Positions 55,924 through 64,000 of a stretch of DNA of 64,000 nucleotides are shown here, piece by piece. Position 1 is the stretch's first letter. Each line of letters opens with the position of its first letter. The notes below the pieces were generated by a model. That model ran no database searches. It saw nothing but the letters and a program-made list of their open reading frames with translations, and had not been told where the DNA came from. Source of the DNA: Leishmania infantum JPCM5 (taxonomy: Eukaryota > Euglenozoa > Kinetoplastea > Trypanosomatida > Trypanosomatidae). A program made the position numbers and the translations under genes. Where the stretch lies: positions 1,222,954-1,286,953 of the forward strand of contig NC_009419.2 in NCBI RefSeq assembly GCF_000002875.2, read 5' to 3'.

Positions 55924-56445
55924 CTACCCTCCATGACGCCACACAACCACGTCCGCACCCTCTATTTGAAAGTGGCAAAAGCATAAGCGTTTGTGCGTCA
56001 CAAAAGTGGCGAAATCGTGGCCATAGATGACGTGCCAGCAACCACCTAGCTTGGCGGTGATGTCGTTCTTGATGTATTCCGCAATACGGCTCAGTGCCGT
56101 TCGCTCGACGTCCCGCTCCAGCTCGCGGCGCGCGCCTTCCTCCTTACGCCAGGTGGTGCGCGTCGGGATGAAAACGTGTGTGTTGTAGGCTCGGAGGGCA
56201 CTATGCATGATGACCTGCAGCTGCTTCGCCGGCAAGTCGACGTAGAGCGCCTCCATGTGCACGTGGGAGGCGCGGATGTCCATCTCATCCTCCCCCTCTG
56301 CGTCGCCGTGAGGGAAGCCGTCAGACAGGTGCATGTCAGAGAGCACCGAGCTGTTGCTGCCGTCCCCATCGGCATTGCTATGTCGTTGACTAGGCCGCAA
56401 CGTTTTGTCGAGCGCGACGTCATCGTGGGTGCCGATGTCGGCCAT
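55924..56445 (-). CDS. dynein light chain, LC8/DYNLL-like, divergent
   Basis: 173 residues from MADIGTHDDV. The C-terminal region matches LC8: helix LPAKQLQVIMHSALRAY (71-87), helix SRIAEYIKNDITAKLGG (119-135), then WHVIYGHDFATFVTHK (137-152), the family signature, and two closing strands. LC8 proteins dimerise and bind dynein intermediate chains and many other partners. Two features differ from the usual 89-residue LC8: an acidic, disordered N-terminal extension of about 65 residues, and an insertion of about 30 residues (about 88-118, basic then acidic) between the two helices. Cytoplasmic or axonemal dynein assignment cannot be decided here. The frame is open upstream, but those residues read as leader sequence. 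Confidence 0.85.
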   Translation of the reverse strand: MADIGTHDDVALDKTLRPSQRHSNADGDGSNSSVLSDMHLSDGFPHGDAEGEDEMDIRASHVHMEALYVDLPAKQLQVIMHSALRAYNTHVFIPTRTTWRKEEGARRELERDVERTALSRIAEYIKNDITAKLGGCWHVIYGHDFATFVTHKRLCFCHFQIEGADVVVWRHGG

Positions 56446-56568
56446 TTTTTCGTCGGCCAGCCAGTGTGTGCGTTTCTGTGAATTTAAACTTGTCCGCGTG
56501 GTGAGTGTTGTTTCTTCCTGTATGTGTGAGCGCGTACGTGTTCTGCATGGGGCACACCCCCTCGTAAC

Positions 56569-56690
56569 CTGAAGAGAGTCATGCGTGTGAGTGCACCCAC
56601 CCACACACACACGTACATACAGACGGAAGAAACGGCAGCGGAGAGGAAGAAGCGAGAGAAAGTCGTCGAGGAGTTCCAGGACAAAGTCAG
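56569..56690 (-). promoter_or_regulatory. candidate trans-splice acceptor for the LC8-like gene
   Basis: The minus strand has pyrimidine-rich sequence (56690-56632) and then ACTCTCTTCAG, with AG at 56570-56569, about 125 nt before the ATG. If used, the leader would contain one upstream ATG out of frame with the gene. Confidence 0.35.
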
Positions 56691-57128
56691 AAAGCGAGCT
56701 TCCGCATCAGCGTCCTAGTCCGCGACGCTTGATGTATGGTCACCGCAATCTTCTTTCGCGCGCGTGTTCGTGTATGCATGTGCGCCAAACGTGAACCGCG
56801 TCATCGTCACCGAGTTACAGGGAGAAAAGAAAGAGAACAAAAAGGGAAGAGGAGGACGGGGAGGCGCTAGACAGCCCGATAGGGATTCCCGCGCCTTACA
56901 AATTCGTGCCATCCATACACTCCTACCTTCAAGATCGCCTTCCTCCCTGACAAGTCATTCCCGCCACAGCCATCTCCTTCCAGTGCCCCCTCCCATCCTT
57001 GAGCACACACACACACACAGACAGAGGGCAAATGAGAGCGAAGCGCGTACTAAACGAGCACCGAAGAAAAAAGCAGAGAACTACCCTGCCGAACCATTAT
57101 ATGTATACATGTACATATATACACGTAT

Positions 57129-57169
57129 ACATATATGTATGTATACACATGCACATATATGTATGTATA
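57129..57169. repeat. AT-rich 17-bp direct repeat pair
   Basis: Two exact copies, 24 bp apart start to start, within an AT-rich patch made of GTATACAT and CATATATG-type palindromes. Seen directly; significance unknown. Confidence 0.85.
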
Positions 57170-58310
57170 TGTGCAGAGCGTTCCAGTGCGCCTTGTGCAA
57201 TGCCGGCTTACTACACGCCCTCCCATTCCCAGCGTAGCCACTCGCAAAGATCGAGCAGCGAGAGATGCGCACTGATTGAGGGGCGACGAGACAAATGCGA
57301 GGGTTTGAGGAGGGTTAAAAGGAGCGAGAGACCACAAGGCAAGGCATTCGCAAAGACAGCGCGCACCATCTATGGCGATGAGACGGAGGTGTTTAAGAAA
57401 GAAAACCGCGTTTAAGCGCAGCGGGCGCGCGCGACACAACGAGGGACGCGTTTTACAGTCGCGGCATATAATTCGTAGGTTTTCCTCTCGCTGCTCTTCC
57501 GTTCCGATTTGCGTTACAGGCATGGCATCCCCACATGCGTACAGACACACACTCAACAAAACCTACAAGACGTCAAAAGCGCACACAGCGCCGCAAAAGC
57601 AAGAATGAGGTCGTTTTGTTTTCTTCGTCGTCGCTTTCGTCGTCCAGCACCCGAACAAAACGAGAGTGCCAGCGTGGCGGGCCGTGTCGGAGCAAGGAGT
57701 GAAGGCATGCACATACACAGAGAAAGCGGCGCAGCAACAAAAGCAAAAAAAAAAACACTGGTCCCTTCAGAAGCTCCCCTCCGCCTTTTCGTTGCTTGCT
57801 CCCGCCTAAAACCATGGTCGCGTGCCTTCCCGCAGCTTGCGTACTTAGCAACACAAAGACGACGATAGCTTCTGGGTGTGTCCACAGGAGCAACGGAGCA
57901 CCACAGAGAGAAAGAAAGAGCATCACAGGAACAGGGGCAAACATGAGGCGAGCACGCGCGCACACGCAAACAAGGGGAGGGGAGAACACACGAGCGATAC
58001 GGGTCAAAAACACAGAACCAAAAGCAAAGAAAACATGATAATACACACAACATAGCGAAGAAGGTGAAGAAACGACAAGCGGGCATGCTAAGCACGCAAC
58101 ACGAAGAAAGGGGGAAGAGAAACGAAGGCTGTGAGTGCCGGGAGGCGTGCCTGTGGGAGAAGAAGAGAAACTCGGCTTAGTTGCTCCCTCTCTCTCTCTT
58201 TCTGCAAGCGATGACACGCTAAGAGTTTCGAACAGCTATCGAATCGAGCAAATGCGAGCAGGAAAAAAAAACACCGTGAGAGGAAAGACAGAGTGAAGGG
58301 GGGCATGTCG

Positions 58311-59441
58311 CTAAAACGAAAGGTAGGCGTCCAGATTTTTGAGGCCCTGGATAAATCCTATGGTGGACTCATCAAAGTTAAACTTGCGCCACGTAGATCG
58401 GGCAAAGTCGATGAGGCATAGCCTCGCTGTCGCCGGCGAGGCGGCCGCGTCATACAGGAGGAGCACGCTTGCCGAAACAAAGGCCATGCGCTGCAGCATG
58501 AAGGCGCCGTCTGGCGTACCTTCAAAGAAGTCCAGCAGCGATTTGATTTCAGCGCGTACGTGACGTATGCGCTGCTTCATGCGCGTCCTTTCTGTGCTGG
58601 TGGCGGCGCCCATCTCCTCGGTGTGGAAGGCGAGCTGCCCGTCTTCGTTTGTCTCCGCGAGTGGCGCGCCCATCGACAGGAACATCTTGAGGCAGGTGCT
58701 GAGCTCCCGCACGTGGGTCATGGCGTACCCGATATCTTTGCCAAAGCGCTCGCACGTCAAACTCGCCCTCGCGCCTTCTGTGCCCGCAGCGGCGTGAATG
58801 TACCGTCGGCAGCCGCAGATGCGCAACGCCGTGTCCCGCACCAGCGCTTTTTGATCCTTATTTACGATCCGCGTCACCTTGTCCTCTGGTGTGAGCGGTG
58901 AGTGCCGGATAAAGCCGATCTTGACGTCCATGATGCACGGCCTCTGCATGCCCGACGTCTCGTCGACAAGGCCAAGGCCCCAGATTCCCGTGTCATACCT
59001 GTCATCGAAGCCCTTCAGCTGCTCGGCGCCATCGAAGAGCTCGTTGAAGAGCGGTGCAAGAACAGCGCTGCGGGCCGGTGCGCCGGCTTCCACGATGACC
59101 CACTTGTCTGTGTTCTCCATGTACGGCTTCAGCGCTGCCGACTTGGCCATATACTTCTCAGGGAAGCGAATGGAGAAAAGAGTCGAGGCAAACGCGGCCA
59201 TCTTGCCCGCAGCGCGGACAAACTTGGCGCGCGCTTCGTCGCCACGAAGGTGCGTCGTTCTCGGCTGTTGCGCAAGCGCGTCCTCCTTGGCGAGCTCCAT
59301 AGCGAGATAGTACATTATCTCCCACGCCGTGGTCTTCTTCCGTAGTGTGCCGCGGCCGCCGTGGGCCGTTTCGCCATAGAAGATGGACGACTTGTGGCCG
59401 CCGACAGCGTCAAACGGAACAGGAGAGCCCTCACCCGACAT
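58311..59441 (-). CDS. inositol polyphosphate kinase (IPMK/IP6K family)
   Basis: 376 residues. The inositol-binding signature PxxxDxKxG is complete: Pro168, Asp172, Lys174 and Gly176 (PCIMDVKIG). Downstream are the SVLLLYD segment (325-331), equivalent to the family SSLL motif, and LIDFAR (343-348), whose Asp345 corresponds to the metal-binding Asp of the IDFA block. N-terminal GGHKSSIF and later VEAGAP form the nucleotide-binding lobe. Enzymes of this family convert InsP3/InsP4 to higher phosphates or InsP6 to pyrophosphates; which of these applies cannot be read from the motifs alone. Length and start (MSGEGSPVPF) are ordinary. Confidence 0.9.
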   Translation of the reverse strand: MSGEGSPVPFDAVGGHKSSIFYGETAHGGRGTLRKKTTAWEIMYYLAMELAKEDALAQQPRTTHLRGDEARAKFVRAAGKMAAFASTLFSIRFPEKYMAKSAALKPYMENTDKWVIVEAGAPARSAVLAPLFNELFDGAEQLKGFDDRYDTGIWGLGLVDETSGMQRPCIMDVKIGFIRHSPLTPEDKVTRIVNKDQKALVRDTALRICGCRRYIHAAAGTEGARASLTCERFGKDIGYAMTHVRELSTCLKMFLSMGAPLAETNEDGQLAFHTEEMGAATSTERTRMKQRIRHVRAEIKSLLDFFEGTPDGAFMLQRMAFVSASVLLLYDAAASPATARLCLIDFARSTWRKFNFDESTIGFIQGLKNLDAYLSF

Positions 59442-60423
59442 GGCAGCATATTGGATTACTTTGAATGGTACCTGTGCGTGTGTGTATGTGTCTAAGTGAA
59501 CAACTAGGGTCCGATTGTGTGGCGAACGCCAACGTTAGTGCGAGGACTACGAAACAACAGAAGCCGGATAAAAAAAACGCGTGAAGAAGGGCTCTGTACT
59601 GGCAAGGGTGCTGCTGCACTTGTCGGCTAGTGTGTTACCCTTTTCAGCCCGTCGATCAGTGAGGCCACCGCCTCCTTCCGCCCCGCCCACTGTGATTCAG
59701 AAGACCGTAACGTGGAAGAGGGAGGAACCCCCCCCCCCGCACACACACACACAAAAAGAGCGCATAGAGAAATGGGCGAAGAGAGAAGATTCAGACATGG
59801 AAAGGCAGCAGAAGGCTCTCCATCTGGCAAATCGCGCCCGCTTCTTCCACCCAGTCCAGTCGTCATGCACCATGTGACGCCCGAGGAAGGTCACCATCTT
59901 TTCGGCGGCGCAGCGCGTTAACAAAAAGAAAAGCCTTGCAGCCGCGCACTGTGCTGCGGGAGAGAAGGAGGGAGGAAGGCTGAAGGAGGCACGCAAGCGC
60001 GGCGCACTTCACGATGCAGAGACCCCGCCTTCTCTTCCTCTATCCTTCCATACCCCCAAAATCCGCTCAACTCCTCTTTCAGCGCCTCTCTTTCTTTCGT
60101 TGTTGCTGGTGGTTGTTTTCTCCGCCTTGCCCCCAACGTCGGCTAGCTCTTTGTTTTCGGTGCGTGGTGTGAGTTCGCAAGGGGCGCACCACTTGAGACT
60201 TAGCTCTTGGCCCTGGCACACGCGCAGCCCAAGAGGAGCGACGGCAGCAGGAAACAAGGGTAGGAGGAGAACACCATGAAGACGTCGCATTTGCGGCCAC
60301 ATCGTTGGCATCAGCAGTGCCGTTTGAGTGCGCGACGGCTTCACTTCCTCTGGCCCAGCGCCTCCTCTCTGGTCGCCGTCGCGCGATCTGTGACGGCGGT
60401 TGTGTGCGTCACCGCCATCTTCG
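59442..60423. other. intercistronic region upstream of the IPK gene
   Basis: Contains an 11-C run (59728-59738) followed by a CA repeat. No gene-like frame. Presumed 3' UTR of the 514-aa gene and IPK leader. Confidence 0.45.
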
Positions 60424-61968
60424 CTACTCGTTCGCCTGATAGGTGTGCATGCGCGCCATGAAATCGTCAGCGCCTTTGGGGAGCAGACGGCGGTACCACG
60501 CGCGCTGCAGCGACCCGCGCCTCCGTGCCGCCCCCTCCGAGCGCGGCAGATTCAGTAGCGGATCATATGCCCCACGAGTGGGGCCCGCCAGCTCCACCGC
60601 CACCTCACCGGGGGCTGTCTCAGCAAGTTGGGTCGTGCCGGAAAACAGCGGGGCACTACCGAGCCATCGGCGCTCGAGCGGCACCCTCTCCGTAGCGGAA
60701 GAAGACACCACTGTTGGGGTGGCTGCTGGGTTCAAGATGATGGCCGCCTCGGCATCGCCGTCTTCGCCTGCATCAGAAACAAGGCCCATTTCACCCTCCT
60801 CTTCCTCGTCGCCTCCTAGCAGATCCACCAGTCGCTGCCGTTGCATCTTCCGCGGCCGCGCGGCCGCGCTTGTAACCGCGGTGCGGCCGCGCTTCGCTCC
60901 GCTGCGGTGAGTCAAGACTTGATCCCCGTTCTTATCCGCACCAGCCGTCTCTTCATCCTCGTCACGCTCAATCACCGCCACGACAAACTCGTCTCGCAGT
61001 GTCGAGACCGAAATATTCGTAGTGATGCGGCGCCACGGCACCGGTGCCGGGGCCATGCAGAACACCTGTGTGACAGGAGCTTCCGTCTTGCGGTAGCGCG
61101 CTATGGACTCTGGCGTCTTACCGTCCAGCTGCAACGCGGACACCACAAACGGCTCCGGCGTCACTTGGCGCGACACCCCGAACAGCACTGCAAAGATCGG
61201 GTCGTGGCGATCGGCAAGCACCACCACGCGACGGTACGGTACGGCCTCCACTGACGACACGCGGTGCCGCATATCTCGAAGATCTGCCCGCGAGAGCCGC
61301 CGAAACACCAGCTCGCGAGCAGCACAAAACTCGGCCACGGTGTCCAGCAGGAGGGAGTCTTGGAGCGCCATGGAGAGAGACCCAGCCGTGCCGCCGATTG
61401 TCGCCTGTGAAGACGTCAACCCCAAGCGCGTGTCGTCCTGCTCTTGCACCTGAGACAGGACAGACTCCGTTGCCGTGCCGCCACCACGAGGCCCCGCACC
61501 GCCACGATTGCACCGAGGGCGCGACGCCCCGCCCTCTCGCCGATGCTGCGATGACTGGGTCAGCATTTTGAAATGCAGCGTCACACGCTCTGCCACCTCC
61601 GCCGCCTCTGCGGTCAGCACCGGGCGTTGCCGCAGGTGTTCCATGATGAGGTTCACCACCTGCAGCGGTGTGGCGTGCGGTTCCGGCACGACGCGGCGGA
61701 AGAGCACTGGGCGCTCAATGTGCCGCGTCGCACGGTCGCGCAGACGCTCGGCGCGGCTAACCTGCTCCGCACGCGATGGTAGGGCTCGAGGAATCGAGCT
61801 TTGAAGCGCTGGGACGGCACCGCACACGCTGCGCCACTGCTGCCGCGCCATCTGCGCGGCAATCCGTTTGCTTTCAAGCACGCACTGCTTCAACTCCTCC
61901 GCATTGCGCCACGGTGGCCGTGGCGCAGGAAGGTCGTGCCAGTACACCTGCGTCTCCTTGGCCGGCAT
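60424..61968 (-). CDS. conserved hypothetical protein (514 aa)
   Basis: Not recognised. The N-terminal 130 residues are helical and basic (Arg-rich); a Gly/Arg-rich linker follows (about 142-165). A central globular region (about 205-340) has alternating strands such as YRRVVVLADRHDPIFAVLFGV and FVVSALQLDG. An acidic stretch (LLGGDEEEEGEMGLVSDAGEDGD) precedes a loop-rich tail ending in GADDFMARMHTYQANE. A basic patch and acidic tract suggest a nuclear or nucleic-acid-associated role, but no catalytic motif was found. Codon bias is strongly GC3-rich like its neighbours, the gene is intact, and the start ATG is the first available. Confidence 0.75.
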   Translation of the reverse strand: MPAKETQVYWHDLPAPRPPWRNAEELKQCVLESKRIAAQMARQQWRSVCGAVPALQSSIPRALPSRAEQVSRAERLRDRATRHIERPVLFRRVVPEPHATPLQVVNLIMEHLRQRPVLTAEAAEVAERVTLHFKMLTQSSQHRREGGASRPRCNRGGAGPRGGGTATESVLSQVQEQDDTRLGLTSSQATIGGTAGSLSMALQDSLLLDTVAEFCAARELVFRRLSRADLRDMRHRVSSVEAVPYRRVVVLADRHDPIFAVLFGVSRQVTPEPFVVSALQLDGKTPESIARYRKTEAPVTQVFCMAPAPVPWRRITTNISVSTLRDEFVVAVIERDEDEETAGADKNGDQVLTHRSGAKRGRTAVTSAAARPRKMQRQRLVDLLGGDEEEEGEMGLVSDAGEDGDAEAAIILNPAATPTVVSSSATERVPLERRWLGSAPLFSGTTQLAETAPGEVAVELAGPTRGAYDPLLNLPRSEGAARRRGSLQRAWYRRLLPKGADDFMARMHTYQANE

Positions 61969-62677
61969 CGAGGGGGGGGGGGCGAGATCGGCCGATACTC
62001 TTGAGTTCGCGGTGTTTTGGCCTTCTTCCTCTCTGCGTCGACGCCTTGCAGGTATGTGACAGCCCGCTAGTAAGCATGAAAGAGAGATGCAGACACAAGG
62101 AGAGAAAGAGGGGGGGTCACAGCAAGAAGAGTCCGACTCTCAATCAAGAAGAAATAGGTGGATGTGATACCAGATGGAGGGCCCCCAGCCCAGTCCGCCA
62201 CACACGTGTCGCATCGACACCATTGAAGTCGCGTAACGCGGCACACGCGCTGCAAATTCAGCCGCCCATTTCAGTCGATTTCGCCGAAGCGTCACCAGGA
62301 GTGCACACGTCACACACAAAAAGGCGTTCCGCAGCTCTTCTCCCTCTTTCCATGCACATTGCCCCAGGGCGCACGTCGCCCGTCGCCAGTTTGTGCCCAC
62401 ACTTGCAGAATTGAGCACTTCACCCCAAGCGTAGCGCAGTGCTTCAAGCAGTCCCTGACTACGCGTGTATGACGCTCGTCGCTCGTTTTCTTCCCCCACA
62501 CAAGCATTCTCCACCGCCACCTCTGGCGTGCGATAGCAGCGAGCACGTGCGTAGCAGAAGCAGCACAGACGAGGCGAGAAAGGCAGGTAGTAGACGTCAC
62601 ACAGCGCCCCTCACGCGTCGTTTTGCCTTCCCTCTGAGCCCCGTGTACACCGCTTGCCTGTGCTATCTTCCTCTCGC
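61969..62677. other. intercistronic region between the EF-hand and 514-aa genes
   Basis: An 11-G run (61972-61982) lies four bases upstream of the 514-aa start codon, so the transcript leader would contain an 11-C run there. No gene recognised. Confidence 0.45.
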
Positions 62678-63484
62678 TCAGCGCTCCTGCAAGTATGGTT
62701 GCACGTCCTCGAAGCGCACGCTGCCGTCGTGATCGCGGTCCAGAATCCAGAAGATGTGCTGCACAAGAGGTGCCTGCCGCGAACCGGACGTATTCCGCGG
62801 AGATGCAGTCGAAAAGTCACTTGTACACATCGGGGAATGGACCGCAAGCACCTCTTGCACATCCGCGAATGGGCCCTGGAGGTGAATGCCAAGAAGGTCG
62901 TCAGCAGCAATGAAGCCTTTGGGGCCCGCGACACTTTGAAACTGCCGCCACCACTGCAGCTGCGCCACTTTCCTACCGTCCACACACGATGCAGTGGCGG
63001 TAACACTAGCAGCCGCATCCCCTTGCGGCTGCTCCGTGACAAACCCGTCTCCCTCCTCTTCGGCGCACAGCGTGACGAAGCGCAGATAGGCGGAGCGCGT
63101 CATAAAGCCATTGACGCCTGTGCGAGACGACCGCCCGCTGTCAGAGTGAGCGAAAGAAGAGCTCGATTTTAAATGTGCAACTGTGTTTCCATGCGCGTCA
63201 CGAGCTGGCTGCTGCGGCGGTGCAGAGGAGGCGCGGTGCGCAGGTGACGCTGACGGCGATAGCGTTTTAAAGCAGTCTGCAATCAGCGACGGAGTGGGGT
63301 AGCGGCCAAACAAGACGTAGAAGGCGCATTCTAGCCCCACTCGGCTCAGGCCGACGTCTGCAGTGGTAGCGACATCCTGCGATGGCGCGGCGCCATTCAC
63401 GCCAGAAGCCGCTGGCAAAGGCTCAGCGAAGAGGTCGAACACCTCACTAGCACAGCTCGTCAGCTCTCCCCACGAGCGAAACAT
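62678..63484 (-). CDS. EF-hand calcium-binding domain protein
   Basis: 268 residues from MFRSWGELTS; the frame stays open further upstream but lacks an ATG there. A canonical EF-hand loop, DRDHDGSVRFED, is at 249-260, with Asp at loop positions 1, 3 and 5, Gly at 6 and Asp instead of Glu at 12, in the context of flanking helices (VQHIFWIL and VQPYLQER). Earlier segments (FVTLCAEEEGDGF and FIAADDLLGIHL) look like degenerate hands. The N-terminal helix includes ASEVFDLFAEPL. The middle (about 75-140) is Ser/Pro/His-rich and probably disordered. Likely a calcium sensor or structural protein; partner unknown. Confidence 0.8.
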   Translation of the reverse strand: MFRSWGELTSCASEVFDLFAEPLPAASGVNGAAPSQDVATTADVGLSRVGLECAFYVLFGRYPTPSLIADCFKTLSPSASPAHRASSAPPQQPARDAHGNTVAHLKSSSSFAHSDSGRSSRTGVNGFMTRSAYLRFVTLCAEEEGDGFVTEQPQGDAAASVTATASCVDGRKVAQLQWWRQFQSVAGPKGFIAADDLLGIHLQGPFADVQEVLAVHSPMCTSDFSTASPRNTSGSRQAPLVQHIFWILDRDHDGSVRFEDVQPYLQER

Positions 63485-64000
63485 CGCCACTGCGTGCGCT
63501 TTGTTGCTCAGGCGCTGGTGCTGTCGTCCAAGGAAGCGCCGCAGTCCTCGCGATCCTCTCGCGCGCCGGCACACTCACGGGGGCACACGCACGCGCATGC
63601 GTAGTGGAAGGAAACACAGAAAACAAAGAGAAACAAAAAAGAGGGACCGGCCGATCCTGTTCTCGATGTGTATTAGCCGTGAAAAGCGCGTTGAGGTGTG
63701 CTGCGTCGTCCTCGCTTGGAGTTGCAGGGCCACGTCTTCGTACGACAGCAAACCCATACACACACCAATGAGGAGACAAAGGCGAGAGAAAGCGCGAGAG
63801 GCGGTGAGGGGAAGGTGGGAGAGAGCATCCAGTGAGAAGACACCTAGCATCCTTACCACCACTAAGAGAGAGCGGACACTACTTTCGGTGTAGTCTTCTC
63901 TCCCCTTCTCCCGCCACAAATCTGCGGGGCAAATTCTTTCCGGAAGAGCAAATGACAACACACATACCGCCGCGCACGGTAACTTGCAGGAAAGCTGTCC
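63485..64000. other. leader of the EF-hand gene and upstream DNA
   Basis: A purine-rich run (63606-63645) reads as a polypyrimidine tract on the minus strand, and the first AG below it (63575-63574) would leave a 5' UTR of about 90 nt. No gene is seen up to the window edge. Confidence 0.45.

Larger units (their letters stand above)
56446..58310. other. intercistronic region between the IPK and LC8-like genes
   Basis: An AT-rich patch at 57095-57175 holds a 17-bp direct repeat (57129-57145 and 57153-57169) made of ACATATATGTATGTATA. The frames around it are low-complexity. No gene recognised. Confidence 0.45.

Noticed and set aside
63485..63574. 30-codon extension of the EF-hand gene
   Set aside because: That frame has no ATG there (it would begin with GTG), so the ATG at 63484 is the first usable start.

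Overview
The window is a trypanosomatid nuclear genome segment, almost certainly from a Leishmania species. All 15 protein genes lie on the minus strand, none shows an intron, and they are separated by long GC-rich and microsatellite-rich gaps. This is one directional gene cluster, transcribed polycistronically from right to left and resolved by SL trans-splicing and polyadenylation. Polypyrimidine tracts followed by AG occur in the transcribed sense just upstream of several start codons. Glycerol kinase ends in AKL, a glycosomal signal, and GLO1 carries the nickel ligands and YEDE stretch of the Leishmania trypanothione-dependent enzyme. From memory the gene order matches L. major chromosome 35 near the glyoxalase I and glycerol kinase loci; this was not checked. 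The species cannot be fixed from the sequence alone.

Order of transcription, from right to left: EF-hand protein (62678-63484); unrecognised 514-aa protein (60424-61968); inositol polyphosphate kinase (58311-59441); LC8-like dynein light chain (55924-56445); EF-hand-like/WD40 giant (49786-55107); membrane-anchored 602-aa protein (45410-47218); RGG-rich DEAD-box RNA helicase (41011-43785); J-domain membrane protein (34774-36060); glycerol kinase (29902-31440); 822-aa calycin/AttH-like protein (21574-24042); ubiquitin-activating enzyme E1 (16296-19760); RBBP6/Mpe1-like DWNN-RING protein (11715-12938); NDUFA12-like complex I subunit (9356-10171); isoprenylcysteine carboxyl methyltransferase (7520-8320); PAF-acetylhydrolase-like hydrolase (5428-6819); and trypanothione-dependent glyoxalase I (3418-3843). 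The genes do not form one pathway. As usual in trypanosomatids, co-transcription does not imply shared function.

The most notable non-coding structures are: (1) an essentially identical direct repeat of about 405 bp (1186-1590 and 4217-4621) bracketing GLO1 alone, with a common 3' end and different 5' extents in the transcribed sense, as expected of a 5'-truncated retroposon; (2) a 158-bp direct repeat (32619-32776, 33092-33249) between the J-protein and glycerol kinase; (3) eight perfect tandem copies of a 16-bp AT-rich unit (39001-39128) in the largest UTR region near the helicase; and (4) two very large gene-free stretches (24043-29901 and 36061-41010). No tRNA, rRNA, CRISPR or protein-coding mobile element was recognised.
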